From assembly GCF_036016755.1 (NCBI RefSeq), contig NZ_JAYXIH010000011.1, positions 1-64,000 of the forward strand: DNA of 64,000 nt, read 5' to 3'. Position 1 is the stretch's first letter. Every line of letters starts with the position of its first letter. The notes beneath the pieces are model-generated. The model saw nothing but the letters and a program-made list of their open reading frames with translations, was not told the origin of the DNA and ran no database searches. This stretch comes from Aurantimonas coralicida_A. Lineage in GTDB: Bacteria > Pseudomonadota > Alphaproteobacteria > Rhizobiales > Rhizobiaceae. The position numbers and the translations under genes were made by a program. Positions 18,768-28,100 of the stretch are shown here, one piece after another.

Positions 18768-19448
18768 TTGCGAGCCTTCGACGTCAAGATCTGCGGCCTG
18801 TCGACGCCCGCGACCATCGCGGCGGCGCTTCGGCGTGGCGCCAGCCATGTCGGCTTCGTGCATTTCGCCAAGAGCCCGCGCCATCTCGACGTCGGGGCGA
18901 TGGCGGAGCTCGTCGGTTCCGTGGCGGGGCGCGCCGAGACGGTCATCGTCACGGTCGATCCGGACGATGATCTGGTCGCGCGTTTCGCGGCCGAGATGCG
19001 GCCGGACTGGCTGCAACTGCACGGCAAGGAAAGCCCGGAGCGGGTCGCCGCGATCAAGGCGTCGACCGGCCTCAAGATCATGAAGGCGCTGCCGGTCGCC
19101 GAGGCCGCCGACCTTGCCGCGATCGCCGATTATCTCGGCGTCGCCGACCGCCTGCTGCTGGATTCCAAGCGGCCGAAGGGCTCCAGTCTTCCCGGCGGCA
19201 ACGGCGTCGCTTTCGACTGGCGGATTCTCGCCGGCCTTGACCCGGCTCCGCCCTACATGCTTTCCGGTGGCATCGACGCCGATAATGTCGTCGATGCCAT
19301 CCGTATCGCGCGGCCGTCGGGCATCGACGTGTCGTCCGGTGTCGAGAGCGCGCCCGGCGTCAAGGATGTCGGTCGCATTCATTCATTCTTCGACGCGCTG
19401 GATCGCCTCCGTATGGACGAGCCGGCGAGAAAGGCCCGTGCCTCGTGA
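18768..19448 (+). CDS. trpF: Phosphoribosylanthranilate isomerase
   Basis: A 226-residue TIM-barrel enzyme of tryptophan synthesis converting phosphoribosylanthranilate to CdRP. The catalytic Cys lies in VKICGLSTP at the N-terminus, and the catalytic Asp region is VTVDPDDD. WLQLHGKESPE and LSGGIDADNV are typical, and GIDVSSGVESAPGVKD is the C-terminal phosphate-binding signature. The start is TTG 18768 behind a GGAGAG site. It overlaps the trpB start by four bases (GTGA). Confidence 0.95.
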   Translation: MRAFDVKICGLSTPATIAAALRRGASHVGFVHFAKSPRHLDVGAMAELVGSVAGRAETVIVTVDPDDDLVARFAAEMRPDWLQLHGKESPERVAAIKASTGLKIMKALPVAEAADLAAIADYLGVADRLLLDSKRPKGSSLPGGNGVAFDWRILAGLDPAPPYMLSGGIDADNVVDAIRIARPSGIDVSSGVESAPGVKDVGRIHSFFDALDRLRMDEPARKARAS

Positions 19449-20665
19449 ACCAGCCGCTGACCCCGAACTCGTTTCGCGCCGGTCCCGACGAGGACGGCCG
19501 CTTCGGTCATTTCGGCGGGCGTTTCGTCGCCGAGACGCTGATGCCGCTGATCCTCGATCTGGAGGACGCCTGGAAGGCGGCGAAGGTTGATCCGGCGTTC
19601 AAGGCCGAACTCGACAATCTCAACACCCATTATACCGGCCGGCCGTCGCCGCTCTATTTCGCCGAGCGGCTGACCGAAAGGCTTGGCGGCGCCAAGGTCT
19701 ATTTCAAGCGCGACGAGCTGAACCACACCGGCTCGCACAAGATCAACAACTGCCTCGGCCAGATCCTGCTCGCCAAGAAGATGGGCAAGACCCGGATCAT
19801 CGCCGAGACCGGCGCCGGCCAGCATGGCGTCGCGACGGCGACGGTCTGCGCCCGCTTCGGCTTTCCCTGCGTCGTCTACATGGGCGCGACGGATGTCGAG
19901 CGGCAGTCGCCGAACGTCTTCCGCATGAAGCTGCTCGGGGCCGAGGTGATCCCCGTCACGGCCGGCCACGGCACGCTCAAGGACGCCATGAACGAGGCGC
20001 TGCGCGACTGGGTGACCAATGTGGATTCCACCTATTACCTGATCGGCACGGCCGCCGGCCCACACCCCTATCCAGAACTGGTCAGAGAGTTCCAGAGCGT
20101 GATCGGCCAGGAGGCGAAGGAGCAGATGATGGCGGCCGAGGGCCGGCTGCCGGACCTGCTGGTCGCCGCCGTCGGCGGCGGCTCCAACGCCATCGGCCTG
20201 TTTCACCCCTTCCTCGACGACAAGGACGTGGCGATGGTCGGCGTCGAGGCGGGCGGCAAGGGGCTCGACGGCGAGGAACATTGCGCCTCGCTGACGGCGG
20301 GGTCGCCCGGCGTCCTGCACGGCAACCGCACCTATCTGCTGCAGAACGAGGACGGCCAGATCAAGGAAGGCCACTCGATCTCGGCCGGGCTCGACTATCC
20401 GGGCATCGGGCCGGAGCATTCCTGGTTGAAGGATACCGGTCGGGTCGAATATGTCCCGATCATGGACACCGAGGCGCTGGATGCCTTCCAGATGCTGACC
20501 CGCGTCGAGGGCATCATCCCGGCGTTGGAGCCGGCCCATGCTCTGGCGGAAGTCATCAAGCGCGCGCCAAAGATGGACAAGGACCAGATCATCTTGATGA
20601 ATTTGTGCGGTCGCGGCGACAAGGACGTGTTCACGGCGGCCAAGCATCTGGGCGTGGAGCTGTAG
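19445..20665 (+). CDS. trpB: Tryptophan synthase beta subunit
   Basis: A 406-residue PLP enzyme joining indole and serine. The PLP lysine lies in HTGSHKINNCLGQ, the conserved ETGAGQHGVATAT motif follows, and the phosphate-binding glycine loop is VGGGSNAIG. It works as an alpha2beta2 complex with TrpA. The start is GTG 19445, overlapping trpF. It is followed after 4 bases by a CutA gene instead of directly by trpA. Confidence 0.97.
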   Translation: MNQPLTPNSFRAGPDEDGRFGHFGGRFVAETLMPLILDLEDAWKAAKVDPAFKAELDNLNTHYTGRPSPLYFAERLTERLGGAKVYFKRDELNHTGSHKINNCLGQILLAKKMGKTRIIAETGAGQHGVATATVCARFGFPCVVYMGATDVERQSPNVFRMKLLGAEVIPVTAGHGTLKDAMNEALRDWVTNVDSTYYLIGTAAGPHPYPELVREFQSVIGQEAKEQMMAAEGRLPDLLVAAVGGGSNAIGLFHPFLDDKDVAMVGVEAGGKGLDGEEHCASLTAGSPGVLHGNRTYLLQNEDGQIKEGHSISAGLDYPGIGPEHSWLKDTGRVEYVPIMDTEALDAFQMLTRVEGIIPALEPAHALAEVIKRAPKMDKDQIILMNLCGRGDKDVFTAAKHLGVEL

Positions 20666-20669
20666 GTTC

Positions 20670-20990
20670 GTGACGAACGTAGTCGAAATCCACGTGACCT
20701 GCCCGACGCTCGAGGTCGCGCGCGAGCTGTCGCATGCGCTTCTCGACGGCCGGCTTGCCGCCTGCTGCAATATCGGCAAGGAGGTGGACAGCCGCTATCT
20801 GTGGCAGGGCAAGAAGGAGCGGCACGACGAATGGCCGTTGACGATCAAGACCCGTGCCGATTTGTTCGATGCTTGCTGCGAGGCGATCCGCACGCATCAT
20901 CCCTATGAGACGCCCGCGATCGTCGGTTTTGCCGTCGACCATGTGGACGTGGCGACCGCCGAGTGGATCGCCGAAGTGACGAGAGCCTGA
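20670..20990 (+). CDS. cutA: CutA1-like divalent-cation tolerance protein
   Basis: A 106-residue member of the CutA1 family, trimeric ferredoxin-like proteins. Typical motifs are VTCPTLEVARELSHALLD, RLAACCNI, YLWQGK, EWPLTIKTR and HPYETPAIV. It was first linked to copper tolerance in E. coli, but its molecular role is unsettled. The start is GTG 20670, 4 bases after trpB, and trpA starts 1 base after its stop. It is therefore translated within the trp operon. Confidence 0.92.
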   Translation: MTNVVEIHVTCPTLEVARELSHALLDGRLAACCNIGKEVDSRYLWQGKKERHDEWPLTIKTRADLFDACCEAIRTHHPYETPAIVGFAVDHVDVATAEWIAEVTRA

Positions 20991-20991
20991 G

Positions 20992-21825
20992 ATGACCACA
21001 CGCATCGAAGACCGATTCCGCGCGCTGGCCGAAGAGGGGCGTCCCGCCCTCGTCACCTTCGTCATGGCGGGCGATCCGGACCATGATACCGCGCTCGAGA
21101 TTGTCAGGGCGCTGCCCGGTGCCGGCGCCGATATCATCGAGCTTGGCATGCCATTTTCCGATCCGATGGCCGACGGCCCGGCGATCCAGAAGGCCGGCTT
21201 GCGCGCCCTGAAGGCCGGCGAAAGCCTGAAAAAGACCCTGGCGATGGTCGGCGCCTTCCGCGAAAGCGACACGACGACGCCGCTGATCCTGATGGGCTAT
21301 TTCAACCCGATCTACGTCTACGGCGTCGAGCGCTTCGTCCAGGACGCGCTGGCCGCCGGGGTTGATGGTCTGATCGTCGTCGATCTGCCGCCCGAGATGG
21401 ACGACGAGCTTTGCCTGCCGGCTCTCGACAAGGGCCTCAATTTCATTCGCCTCGCGACGCCGACCACCGACGACAAGCGCCTGCCGGCGGTTTTGAAGAA
21501 CACCTCCGGCTTCGTCTATTACGTGTCGATCACCGGCATCACCGGCTCCGCCGCGCCGGACGCCGGCAAGGTCGCGGCCGCCGTCGGACGCATCAAGGGC
21601 CACACGAACCTGCCGGTCTGCGTCGGCTTTGGCGTGCGCAGCGCCGAACAGGCTCGCGAGATCGGCCGGGCGGCGGACGGCGTCGTCGTCGGTTCGGCGC
21701 TGATCAACGCCCTCGAGGCGTCACTGACCGACGGCCGTGCGGGAGCCGGCACGGTGACGGCGGTCACCGATCTGGTGTGCGATCTCGCCGGCGGCGTTCG
21801 TGCCGCCCGTCTTGCGGATGCCTGA
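20992..21825 (+). CDS. trpA: Tryptophan synthase alpha subunit
   Basis: A 277-residue TIM barrel that splits indole-3-glycerol phosphate to indole. The conserved catalytic Glu is in ADIIELGMPFSDPMADGP, the catalytic Asp in GLIVVDLPPEM, and the phosphate-binding loop in GFGVRSAEQA. It partners TrpB, although a CutA gene separates them. accD follows after about 48 bases, as in other Hyphomicrobiales. Confidence 0.96.
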   Translation: MTTRIEDRFRALAEEGRPALVTFVMAGDPDHDTALEIVRALPGAGADIIELGMPFSDPMADGPAIQKAGLRALKAGESLKKTLAMVGAFRESDTTTPLILMGYFNPIYVYGVERFVQDALAAGVDGLIVVDLPPEMDDELCLPALDKGLNFIRLATPTTDDKRLPAVLKNTSGFVYYVSITGITGSAAPDAGKVAAAVGRIKGHTNLPVCVGFGVRSAEQAREIGRAADGVVVGSALINALEASLTDGRAGAGTVTAVTDLVCDLAGGVRAARLADA

Positions 21826-21873
21826 CCGCGCGACCATCTGCCAACAACCCTTGTCAATCGGAACAGCCGCGCC

Positions 21874-22809
21874 GTGAACTGGATCACCAACTACGTCCGC
21901 CCCAAGATTTCCAGCCTCCTCGCCACGCGCGAAGTGCCGGAAAACCTTTGGATCAAGTGTCCGGAGACCGGCGAGATGGTCTTCCACAAGGATCTGGAGG
22001 CCAACCAGTGGGTGATCCCATCTTCGGACTTCCACATGCGCATTCGCGCCAGGGACCGGCTGAAGAGTTTCTTCGACGACGGCGCATTCGAGACGATCGA
22101 GTTGCCGAAGGTGGCGCTCGACCCGCTGAAATTCCGCGACTCCAAGCGCTATGTCGATCGCCTGAAAGAGTACAAGGCCAAGGCTGAGATGGACGACGCC
22201 GTGATCGCGGCGCGGGGCGCGATCGAGGGCCTGCCGATCATGGCGATCGTCCAGGATTTCGCCTTCATGGGCGGCTCGCTCGGAATGGCGGCCGGCGAGG
22301 CGATCATCAAGGGCTTCGAGACCGCGATCGCGGAAAACCGGCCGCTCGTCCTGTTCGCGGCCTCCGGGGGGGCACGCATGCAGGAGGGCATCCTGTCGCT
22401 GATGCAGCTGCCGCGGACCACCGTCGCGGTGGAGATGCTCAAAGAGGCAGGGCTTCCCTACATCGTCGTCCTGACCAACCCGACGGCCGGCGGTGTGTCG
22501 GCATCCTACGCGATGCTGGGCGACGTCCATATCGCCGAGCCGGGCGCGGTGATCGGTTTCGCCGGCGCCCGCGTCATCGAGCAGACGATCCGCGAAAAGC
22601 TGCCCGAGGGGTTCCAGCGGGCCGAGTATCTCATGGCCCATGGCATGGTCGACATGGTCGTCCATCGGCACGAACTGAAGGCGACGATCGCGAATTTGGC
22701 CAAGCTATTGACCAAGACGCCCGTCGATATCGCGGCGCGCACCCAGGATGAGGCGGAACCGACAGTCGAGCCCGAGACCGCGCCGTCCGAGCCGCAGCCG
22801 GCCGCCTGA
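21874..22809 (+). CDS. accD: Acetyl-CoA carboxylase carboxyltransferase subunit beta
   Basis: 311 residues, starting at GTG 21874 (NWITNYVRPKISS). It carries out the carboxyltransferase half-reaction of malonyl-CoA synthesis with AccA. The crotonase-type core is intact (AFMGGSLGMAAGEAI, SGGARMQEGILSLMQ, TNPTAGGVSASYAMLGD). The N-terminal zinc ribbon of E. coli AccD (CxxC and CxxC) is degenerate: only Cys29 remains, and the other three positions are Thr32, Ile48 and Ser51. A Pro/Glu-rich tail ends the protein. Confidence 0.95.
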   Translation: MNWITNYVRPKISSLLATREVPENLWIKCPETGEMVFHKDLEANQWVIPSSDFHMRIRARDRLKSFFDDGAFETIELPKVALDPLKFRDSKRYVDRLKEYKAKAEMDDAVIAARGAIEGLPIMAIVQDFAFMGGSLGMAAGEAIIKGFETAIAENRPLVLFAASGGARMQEGILSLMQLPRTTVAVEMLKEAGLPYIVVLTNPTAGGVSASYAMLGDVHIAEPGAVIGFAGARVIEQTIREKLPEGFQRAEYLMAHGMVDMVVHRHELKATIANLAKLLTKTPVDIAARTQDEAEPTVEPETAPSEPQPAA

Positions 22810-22851
22810 ACCGGTTTTGCATCCGCTCATGCTCTCGCGTAATTCTCATCC

Positions 22852-24186
22852 ATGACCACGACCTCACTGGCCACGACAGAGATCGAATCCCTGATGCTGA
22901 AGCATCCGAAGGGCTTTGACCTGTCGCTCGACCGCATTCGCCGGCTGCTCGCCGATCTCGGCGACCCGCAACACCGTCTGCCGCCGCAGATCCATATCGC
23001 CGGAACCAACGGCAAGGGATCGGTCACGGCCTTTTGCCGGGCGATCCTGGAAGCCGACGGCCGGGCGACCCACGTCCACACCTCGCCGCATCTGGTCAAT
23101 TGGCATGAGCGCTATCGGATCGGCCGCTACGGCCAGCCCGGCGCGCTTGTCGACGATCGGCTTCTGGCCGACGCCGTCGTGAGGGCCGCGGCCGCCAATG
23201 GCGGGAAAATGATCACCGTCTTCGAGATCCTGACGGCGGTCACCTTCCTGCTGTTTTCCGAGCAGCCGGCCGATGTCGCGCTGATCGAGGTCGGCCTCGG
23301 CGGACGCTTCGATGCGACCAACGTCCTGGAAAAGCCGGCCGCGACCGTGATCACCTCGATCTCGCTTGATCACCAGTCCTATCTCGGCGATCGGGTGGAG
23401 CTGATCGCGGCGGAAAAAGGCGGCATCATCAAGCCGGGCGTGCCGGTCATCGTCGGCCAGCAGGGCGAGACGGTCGCGCTGGACGTGCTCACCGCGATGG
23501 CCGATCGCGCCAACGCGCCGCTGCTGGTCTATGGCCAGGACTTCTTTGCCTATGAGGAGCATGGCCGGCTCGTCTACCAGGACGATACGGGGCTTCTCGA
23601 CTTGCCGATGCCGCGACTGCCGGGCCGCCACCAGCTGACCAACGCGGCGACGGCGATCGCCACGCTCCGCCATGCCGGCTTCGGCCCGAGCGACCAGGCG
23701 ATCGAGGCGGGTCTGTCGAATGTGGAATGGCCGGGCCGCATGCAGCAGATCGCCTCAGGTCCGCTCTATCGCGCTGCCTTTCCGGGCTCCGAACTCTGGC
23801 TTGACGGCGGCCACAATCCCGGCGCGGGGTCGGCGATCGCCGAAACCCTTGCGGATATGGAGGAACGGGTTTCGCGACCGTTGTTCCTCATTGTGGGGAT
23901 GATCAACACTAAGGACCCGATGGGGTTTTTCGCGTCCTTCGCCGGGATCGCCCGGCATGTGTTCACCGTGCCGGTCGAAGCGTCCGACGCGGGCATCGAT
24001 CCGAACGAACTGGCCGAGGCGGCGATCGCTGCAGGGCTCGACGCAGAGCCCTGCGCGACGGTTGAGGAAGCCATCCGCCTGGTCTCGTCGGCCTGGGACA
24101 GCGACCGGGCGCCGCGCTTTCTCGTTTGCGGCTCGCTCTATCTGGTCGGGGACGTGCTGGCTCAGTGCGGCCTCGCGCCGCGCTGA
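22852..24186 (+). CDS. folC: Bifunctional folylpolyglutamate synthase / dihydrofolate synthase
   Basis: A 444-residue Mur-ligase-like enzyme adding glutamate to dihydropteroate and folates. The ATP loop is IAGTNGKGSVTAFC, with the folate signature THVHTSPHLVNWHERYRIG, LIEVGLGGRFDATNV and the C-terminal domain GGHNPGAGSAIAE. It follows accD by about 40 bases, in the usual Hyphomicrobiales order. It ends before a cupin gene that may be co-transcribed. Confidence 0.95.
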   Translation: MTTTSLATTEIESLMLKHPKGFDLSLDRIRRLLADLGDPQHRLPPQIHIAGTNGKGSVTAFCRAILEADGRATHVHTSPHLVNWHERYRIGRYGQPGALVDDRLLADAVVRAAAANGGKMITVFEILTAVTFLLFSEQPADVALIEVGLGGRFDATNVLEKPAATVITSISLDHQSYLGDRVELIAAEKGGIIKPGVPVIVGQQGETVALDVLTAMADRANAPLLVYGQDFFAYEEHGRLVYQDDTGLLDLPMPRLPGRHQLTNAATAIATLRHAGFGPSDQAIEAGLSNVEWPGRMQQIASGPLYRAAFPGSELWLDGGHNPGAGSAIAETLADMEERVSRPLFLIVGMINTKDPMGFFASFAGIARHVFTVPVEASDAGIDPNELAEAAIAAGLDAEPCATVEEAIRLVSSAWDSDRAPRFLVCGSLYLVGDVLAQCGLAPR

Positions 24187-24287
24187 GCGACCCCGGCACG
24201 TCGGCGCCCAAGCGGGCATCGTCGTGGAAGCATGGCCGCCCGGACGACGAGGCGGCCGGTCGATCGTGGAAAGGCAGGGAGAGGACA

Positions 24288-24686
24288 ATGGAGATCAAGC
24301 GTCGCGGGTCAGTACCGACCCGGCGGGTGCCGGCCAGCTATTTCACCGGCACGGTCTGGCAGGACCCGATCATCGAGGCGCCGGAGCCGGCGCGCCTGCG
24401 GGCGGTCGTGGTGATGTTCGAACCGGGCGCCCGCACCGCGTGGCACACCCATCCGCTGGGACAGACCCTTTATGTGACCGCAGGAACCGGCCGGTTCCAG
24501 ACTTTTGGCGAACCGATCCAGTCGATTGGCGCCGGCGACGTGATCTGGATTCCGCCCGGCGAAAAGCACTGGCATGGCGCCGGGCCGGACACGATGATGA
24601 CCCACATCGCCATGCAGGAGGCGAAGGATGGCGTCGCGGTCGACTGGCTGGAGCATGTCAGCGACGAGGAATACGCCACGGCCTGA
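24288..24686 (+). CDS. Single-domain cupin protein
   Basis: A 132-residue double-stranded beta-helix protein. Cupin motif 1 is WHTHPLGQTLYVTAG (His53, His55, Gln59 region) and motif 2 is PPGEKHWHGAG, giving a plausible metal site. ATG 24288 follows GGGAGAGG. Similar stand-alone cupins occur as mandelonitrile-lyase-like or carboxymuconolactone-associated proteins, but the substrate cannot be assigned. It lies 100 bases after folC and is followed by a bidirectional terminator. Confidence 0.8.
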   Translation: MEIKRRGSVPTRRVPASYFTGTVWQDPIIEAPEPARLRAVVVMFEPGARTAWHTHPLGQTLYVTAGTGRFQTFGEPIQSIGAGDVIWIPPGEKHWHGAGPDTMMTHIAMQEAKDGVAVDWLEHVSDEEYATA

Positions 24687-24713
24687 CGGCGCGTCGAACA
24701 GAACCGCTACATG

Positions 24714-24746
24714 AAAAAAGCCCGGACAATCCGCCCGGGCTTTTTT
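24714..24746. terminator. Bidirectional terminator between cupin and trxA
   Basis: Six A, then GCCCGG (24720-24725), a 9-base loop, CCGGGC (24735-24740), then six T (24741-24746). It can serve both converging transcripts: the folC-cupin side on plus and addB-addA-trxA on minus. Confidence 0.88.
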
Positions 24747-24780
24747 CTGATTCACGTGAAACGCGCGAGGCTGGGAACGC

Positions 24781-25098
24781 TTAGGCGGCGCCCTTGATCC
24801 AGTCGACGAGCTTCGACTTCGACTGCGCGCCGACCTGGACGGACGCCGGTTCGCCGTTCTTGAACATCATCAAGGTCGGGATCGAGCGGACGCCGAACTG
24901 CGCGGCGATGTCCGGGTTTTCGTCGATGTTGACCTTGGCGATCCGGACATTGTCCATTTCGTTGGAAATTTCCTCGAGGCTCGGCGCGATCATCTTGCAG
25001 GGGCCGCACCACTCCGCCCAGAAGTCGACCACGACGGGCTTGTCGCTCTCCAGAACGTCGGTCTTGAAATTGTTGGTGTCGATTTTTGTCGTGGCCAT
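24781..25098 (-). CDS. trxA: Thioredoxin
   Basis: A 105-residue thioredoxin with the redox motif WCGPC (Cys31, Cys34), the buried Asp in VVDFWAEW and the cis-Pro in RSIPTLMMF. It reduces cytoplasmic disulfides with thioredoxin reductase. ATG 25098 follows a GGGAG site. It is the last gene of the addB-addA-trxA set and ends before a shared terminator. Confidence 0.95.
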   Translation of the reverse strand: MATTKIDTNNFKTDVLESDKPVVVDFWAEWCGPCKMIAPSLEEISNEMDNVRIAKVNIDENPDIAAQFGVRSIPTLMMFKNGEPASVQVGAQSKSKLVDWIKGAA

Positions 25099-25154
25099 CA
25101 GGCGGCTCCCAAAATCCTTGTTCGAGACACAGGTAGAAGGGGTGGTCCGCCAAA

Positions 25155-28100
25155 TCAAGCCGGCGGGGCATCCTCTTGACGCTGCGTTGCGCCGGCGGCG
25201 ACGGTGCTTCGCCGCGCGATGACCTTATCCATGAGGCTCGGCGCGAGCGCGATCAGCAGCGGCGCCTCGGTGAACACCAGCGCGGCCTCGATCGCATGGG
25301 CGGGATAGAGCGGCTTCAAGAGCTCGCGATAGAGCGCCAGCTGTAGGATATAGGCCGGCGCGACGGCGTCCAAAGTCCGGGGCGGCGGGCGATTGGTCTT
25401 GTAGTCGACGATCAGGACCTTGGTGTCCGTCACCGCCAGCCTGTCGATGGTGCCGTTGACGCGATAGGTTCGGCCACCCAGTGAAATGTCGCCCGCGACC
25501 GAGACCTCGGCCCGGCTGTCGGCCGCGAAGATCGGGGCGAAGGCCGGCTCCGCCATCACGCCAAGCGCCGATCCGATCAGCTGATCGTGATCGCGCGGGC
25601 TCATCTCGGGGGCGCCGAGCGTTACATAGCGGCGGGCCGCTGTCTCCCGTTCGTCGGGCGCGATGTCGGGTAGCACCTGCAACAGCTTGTGGACGATGAG
25701 GCCCCGGCGAATCGCGAAAGAGGGCTCGCCCGAACGGCCGGACCCTTCGCCCAGCACTGGCGAGACGAAGGCTTGCACTTCGCCAGCCGCCAGCGTGTCG
25801 GAACTGAGCTCCGCGGCATCGCCGGCCGAGGATGGCGAGAGCGGTCGTGGCGGCAGGATCTCGGGCGGCAGCGGCGACAGGTCGAGCGGCCTCGGCGCTG
25901 CTCCCCGATCGGTGCTCACGGCCGCCAGCTTGTCACCGGGGCCGCGCGAACCGAAGCGCCATGCGGTGACCCCGCCCTCGGCGTCCGTCACCTCCTCGCA
26001 ATCCTGCCGCAGCGCCGCCTGGACCCGCTGCAGCCAGGAATTCTCGTTGGGGCCGCGCACGCCCGCGACGCCGCAGACGACGAGACGGTCCGCCGCGCGG
26101 GTCATGCCGACATAGAGGAGCCGCCGGTATTCCTCTTCGGCGCGAAGCTTCTCCGCTTCCTTCAGCCCCGCGATCGCGTCGTTTTCGAGCTCCTTGGCGG
26201 CGCGCCATAAAAATCCCGGCGCCTGCCCCGGATAGAGCCCCGGCATGTCAAGCCATTCCATCAGCCGCGCCCCGTGGGCATGCGAGAATGGCGCCGAGCC
26301 CGGATCGACCAGGAAGATCACCGGCGCTTCGAGCCCCTTGGAGGCGTGGGTCGTCATGATCCGGACCTCGCCGCGGCCCTGCTCCATCTCGCGCTTGATC
26401 TGCGGCGGGTCGGCGGAAAGGGTCGCGAGAAACGCGTCGAGGCCGGTCTCGCCCGCCTCCTCGGCGCCGAGCGCGAGATCGAGAAAGGCGTCAATGACCT
26501 CGCCGGCGTCGGCGCCGAGCCGCGCGGTCAGGCGCGCCCGTCCGCCCTCGGGGCCGAGGAGGCGCGCATAGAAGGCGAAGACCGTCTCGAAGCCGGTACG
26601 GTCGCGCAAGGCCTCGAGCTGCGCCAGCGCCGCCCGCGCCTTGGCCATGAAGGCGGGCGCCGTTTCGTCCGGCACGAAGTCCGGCAGGCGCGCCGTGCCT
26701 GTCTCGCCGCACAGGCGCCGCAGCCCGAGCGACAGCGGCTCGCGCGGCTCCCGCGACAGCGCGAGCGCCATCAATTCGTCGTCGGAAAACCCGAAGAACG
26801 GGCTCTTGAGCACTTCGGCGAGCGACAGATCGTCATCGAAATTGACCACCGCGCGGCCGAGCGCCATCAGATCCTTGACGGCGATATGGTCGGTGATCAC
26901 CAGCCGGTCGGCCCCGGCGACGGGAATGTCGGCGTCCCGCAGGGCTTTGGCCATCGCCTCGACGAAGCCGGAGCGCTTGCGCACCAGGATGATGATGTCG
27001 CCCGCCGTCAGCGCCCGCCGCTTGCCCTTGTGGACGATCGGGTCGCCGAGCCATTCGCCGATCTGCCCGGCGATCCGCCGCGCCAGACGGTTGCTCGGCG
27101 AATTCTCCGGTTCCTCGTCGACCGGTTTCAGCCAATCGCGCGGCTCCTCACGCTTTTCAGCCTGATAGACCGGCCAGATCTCGACCAGCCCCGGCCCGTC
27201 GTCGCGCGCCGTCTGGTGCGTCGGAGGAAGGTCGTCGGAGGATAGTCCCTGGCGGTTGTCGGCGTCGGCAAAAACGCGATCGACCGCGTCGAGCACATCC
27301 TTCGCCGTGCGGAAGGACTGGGTCAGCCGCACCGCCTCGAAGCTTGCCCGCGCGGCCTGCGCGCTCCCGCTCATCGTCCGCTGCTCTTCGGCGAACTTCG
27401 CCGGATCGGCACCCTGGAAGGAATAGATCGACTGCTTCTCGTCGCCGACGGCGAACACCGTCCGCGTGACCTCGCGGCTGCCTTCACCGGCGAAGAACTC
27501 GTCGACCAGCTGGCGCATCACCTGCCACTGGCGGGGACTGGTATCCTGCGCCTCGTCGATCAGCACATGGTCGATCCCCTGGTCGAGCTTGTAGTGGACC
27601 CAGGCCGAGGCCTCGGCGCGGGTCAGGAGATCGGCGGTCCTGACGATCAGATCCTCGAAATCGAGCTTGCCGCGCCGGCGCTTGAGGATGGCGTAGTCGC
27701 GCTCGAATTCATCGGCAATGACCAGCGCCGCCGCGCTCGCCCGGAACAGACGAACCGAGGCGAGGCGGTTTTCCATGGAGAGCACATGGTCCGCGAGCTG
27801 CTGAAGGCGGTCGGCGAAATCCTCGAAGAAATCGGTGACCCATTTTGTGGCGACGCTTCCCGGCTTGTAAGGCCCGCCGTCCTTCTTGAGGCAGACCGTG
27901 CGCAGCGCCTCGAAGCGCGCCGCATCGGTACCGGGATCGAGCAGCGCATTTAACCGATCGACCAGCTTCTTGTCGGTCGCCTTCGGGCTGGTTTCGGCGA
28001 CCGTCAGGACGTCGCGGCAAAACGCTTCGTCGAAGCCCGGAGCGGGAACGGCGTCGGCCAGGATCGCCGCTTCGTCCTCGTCCGGCGCAAGGCCTAGCGC

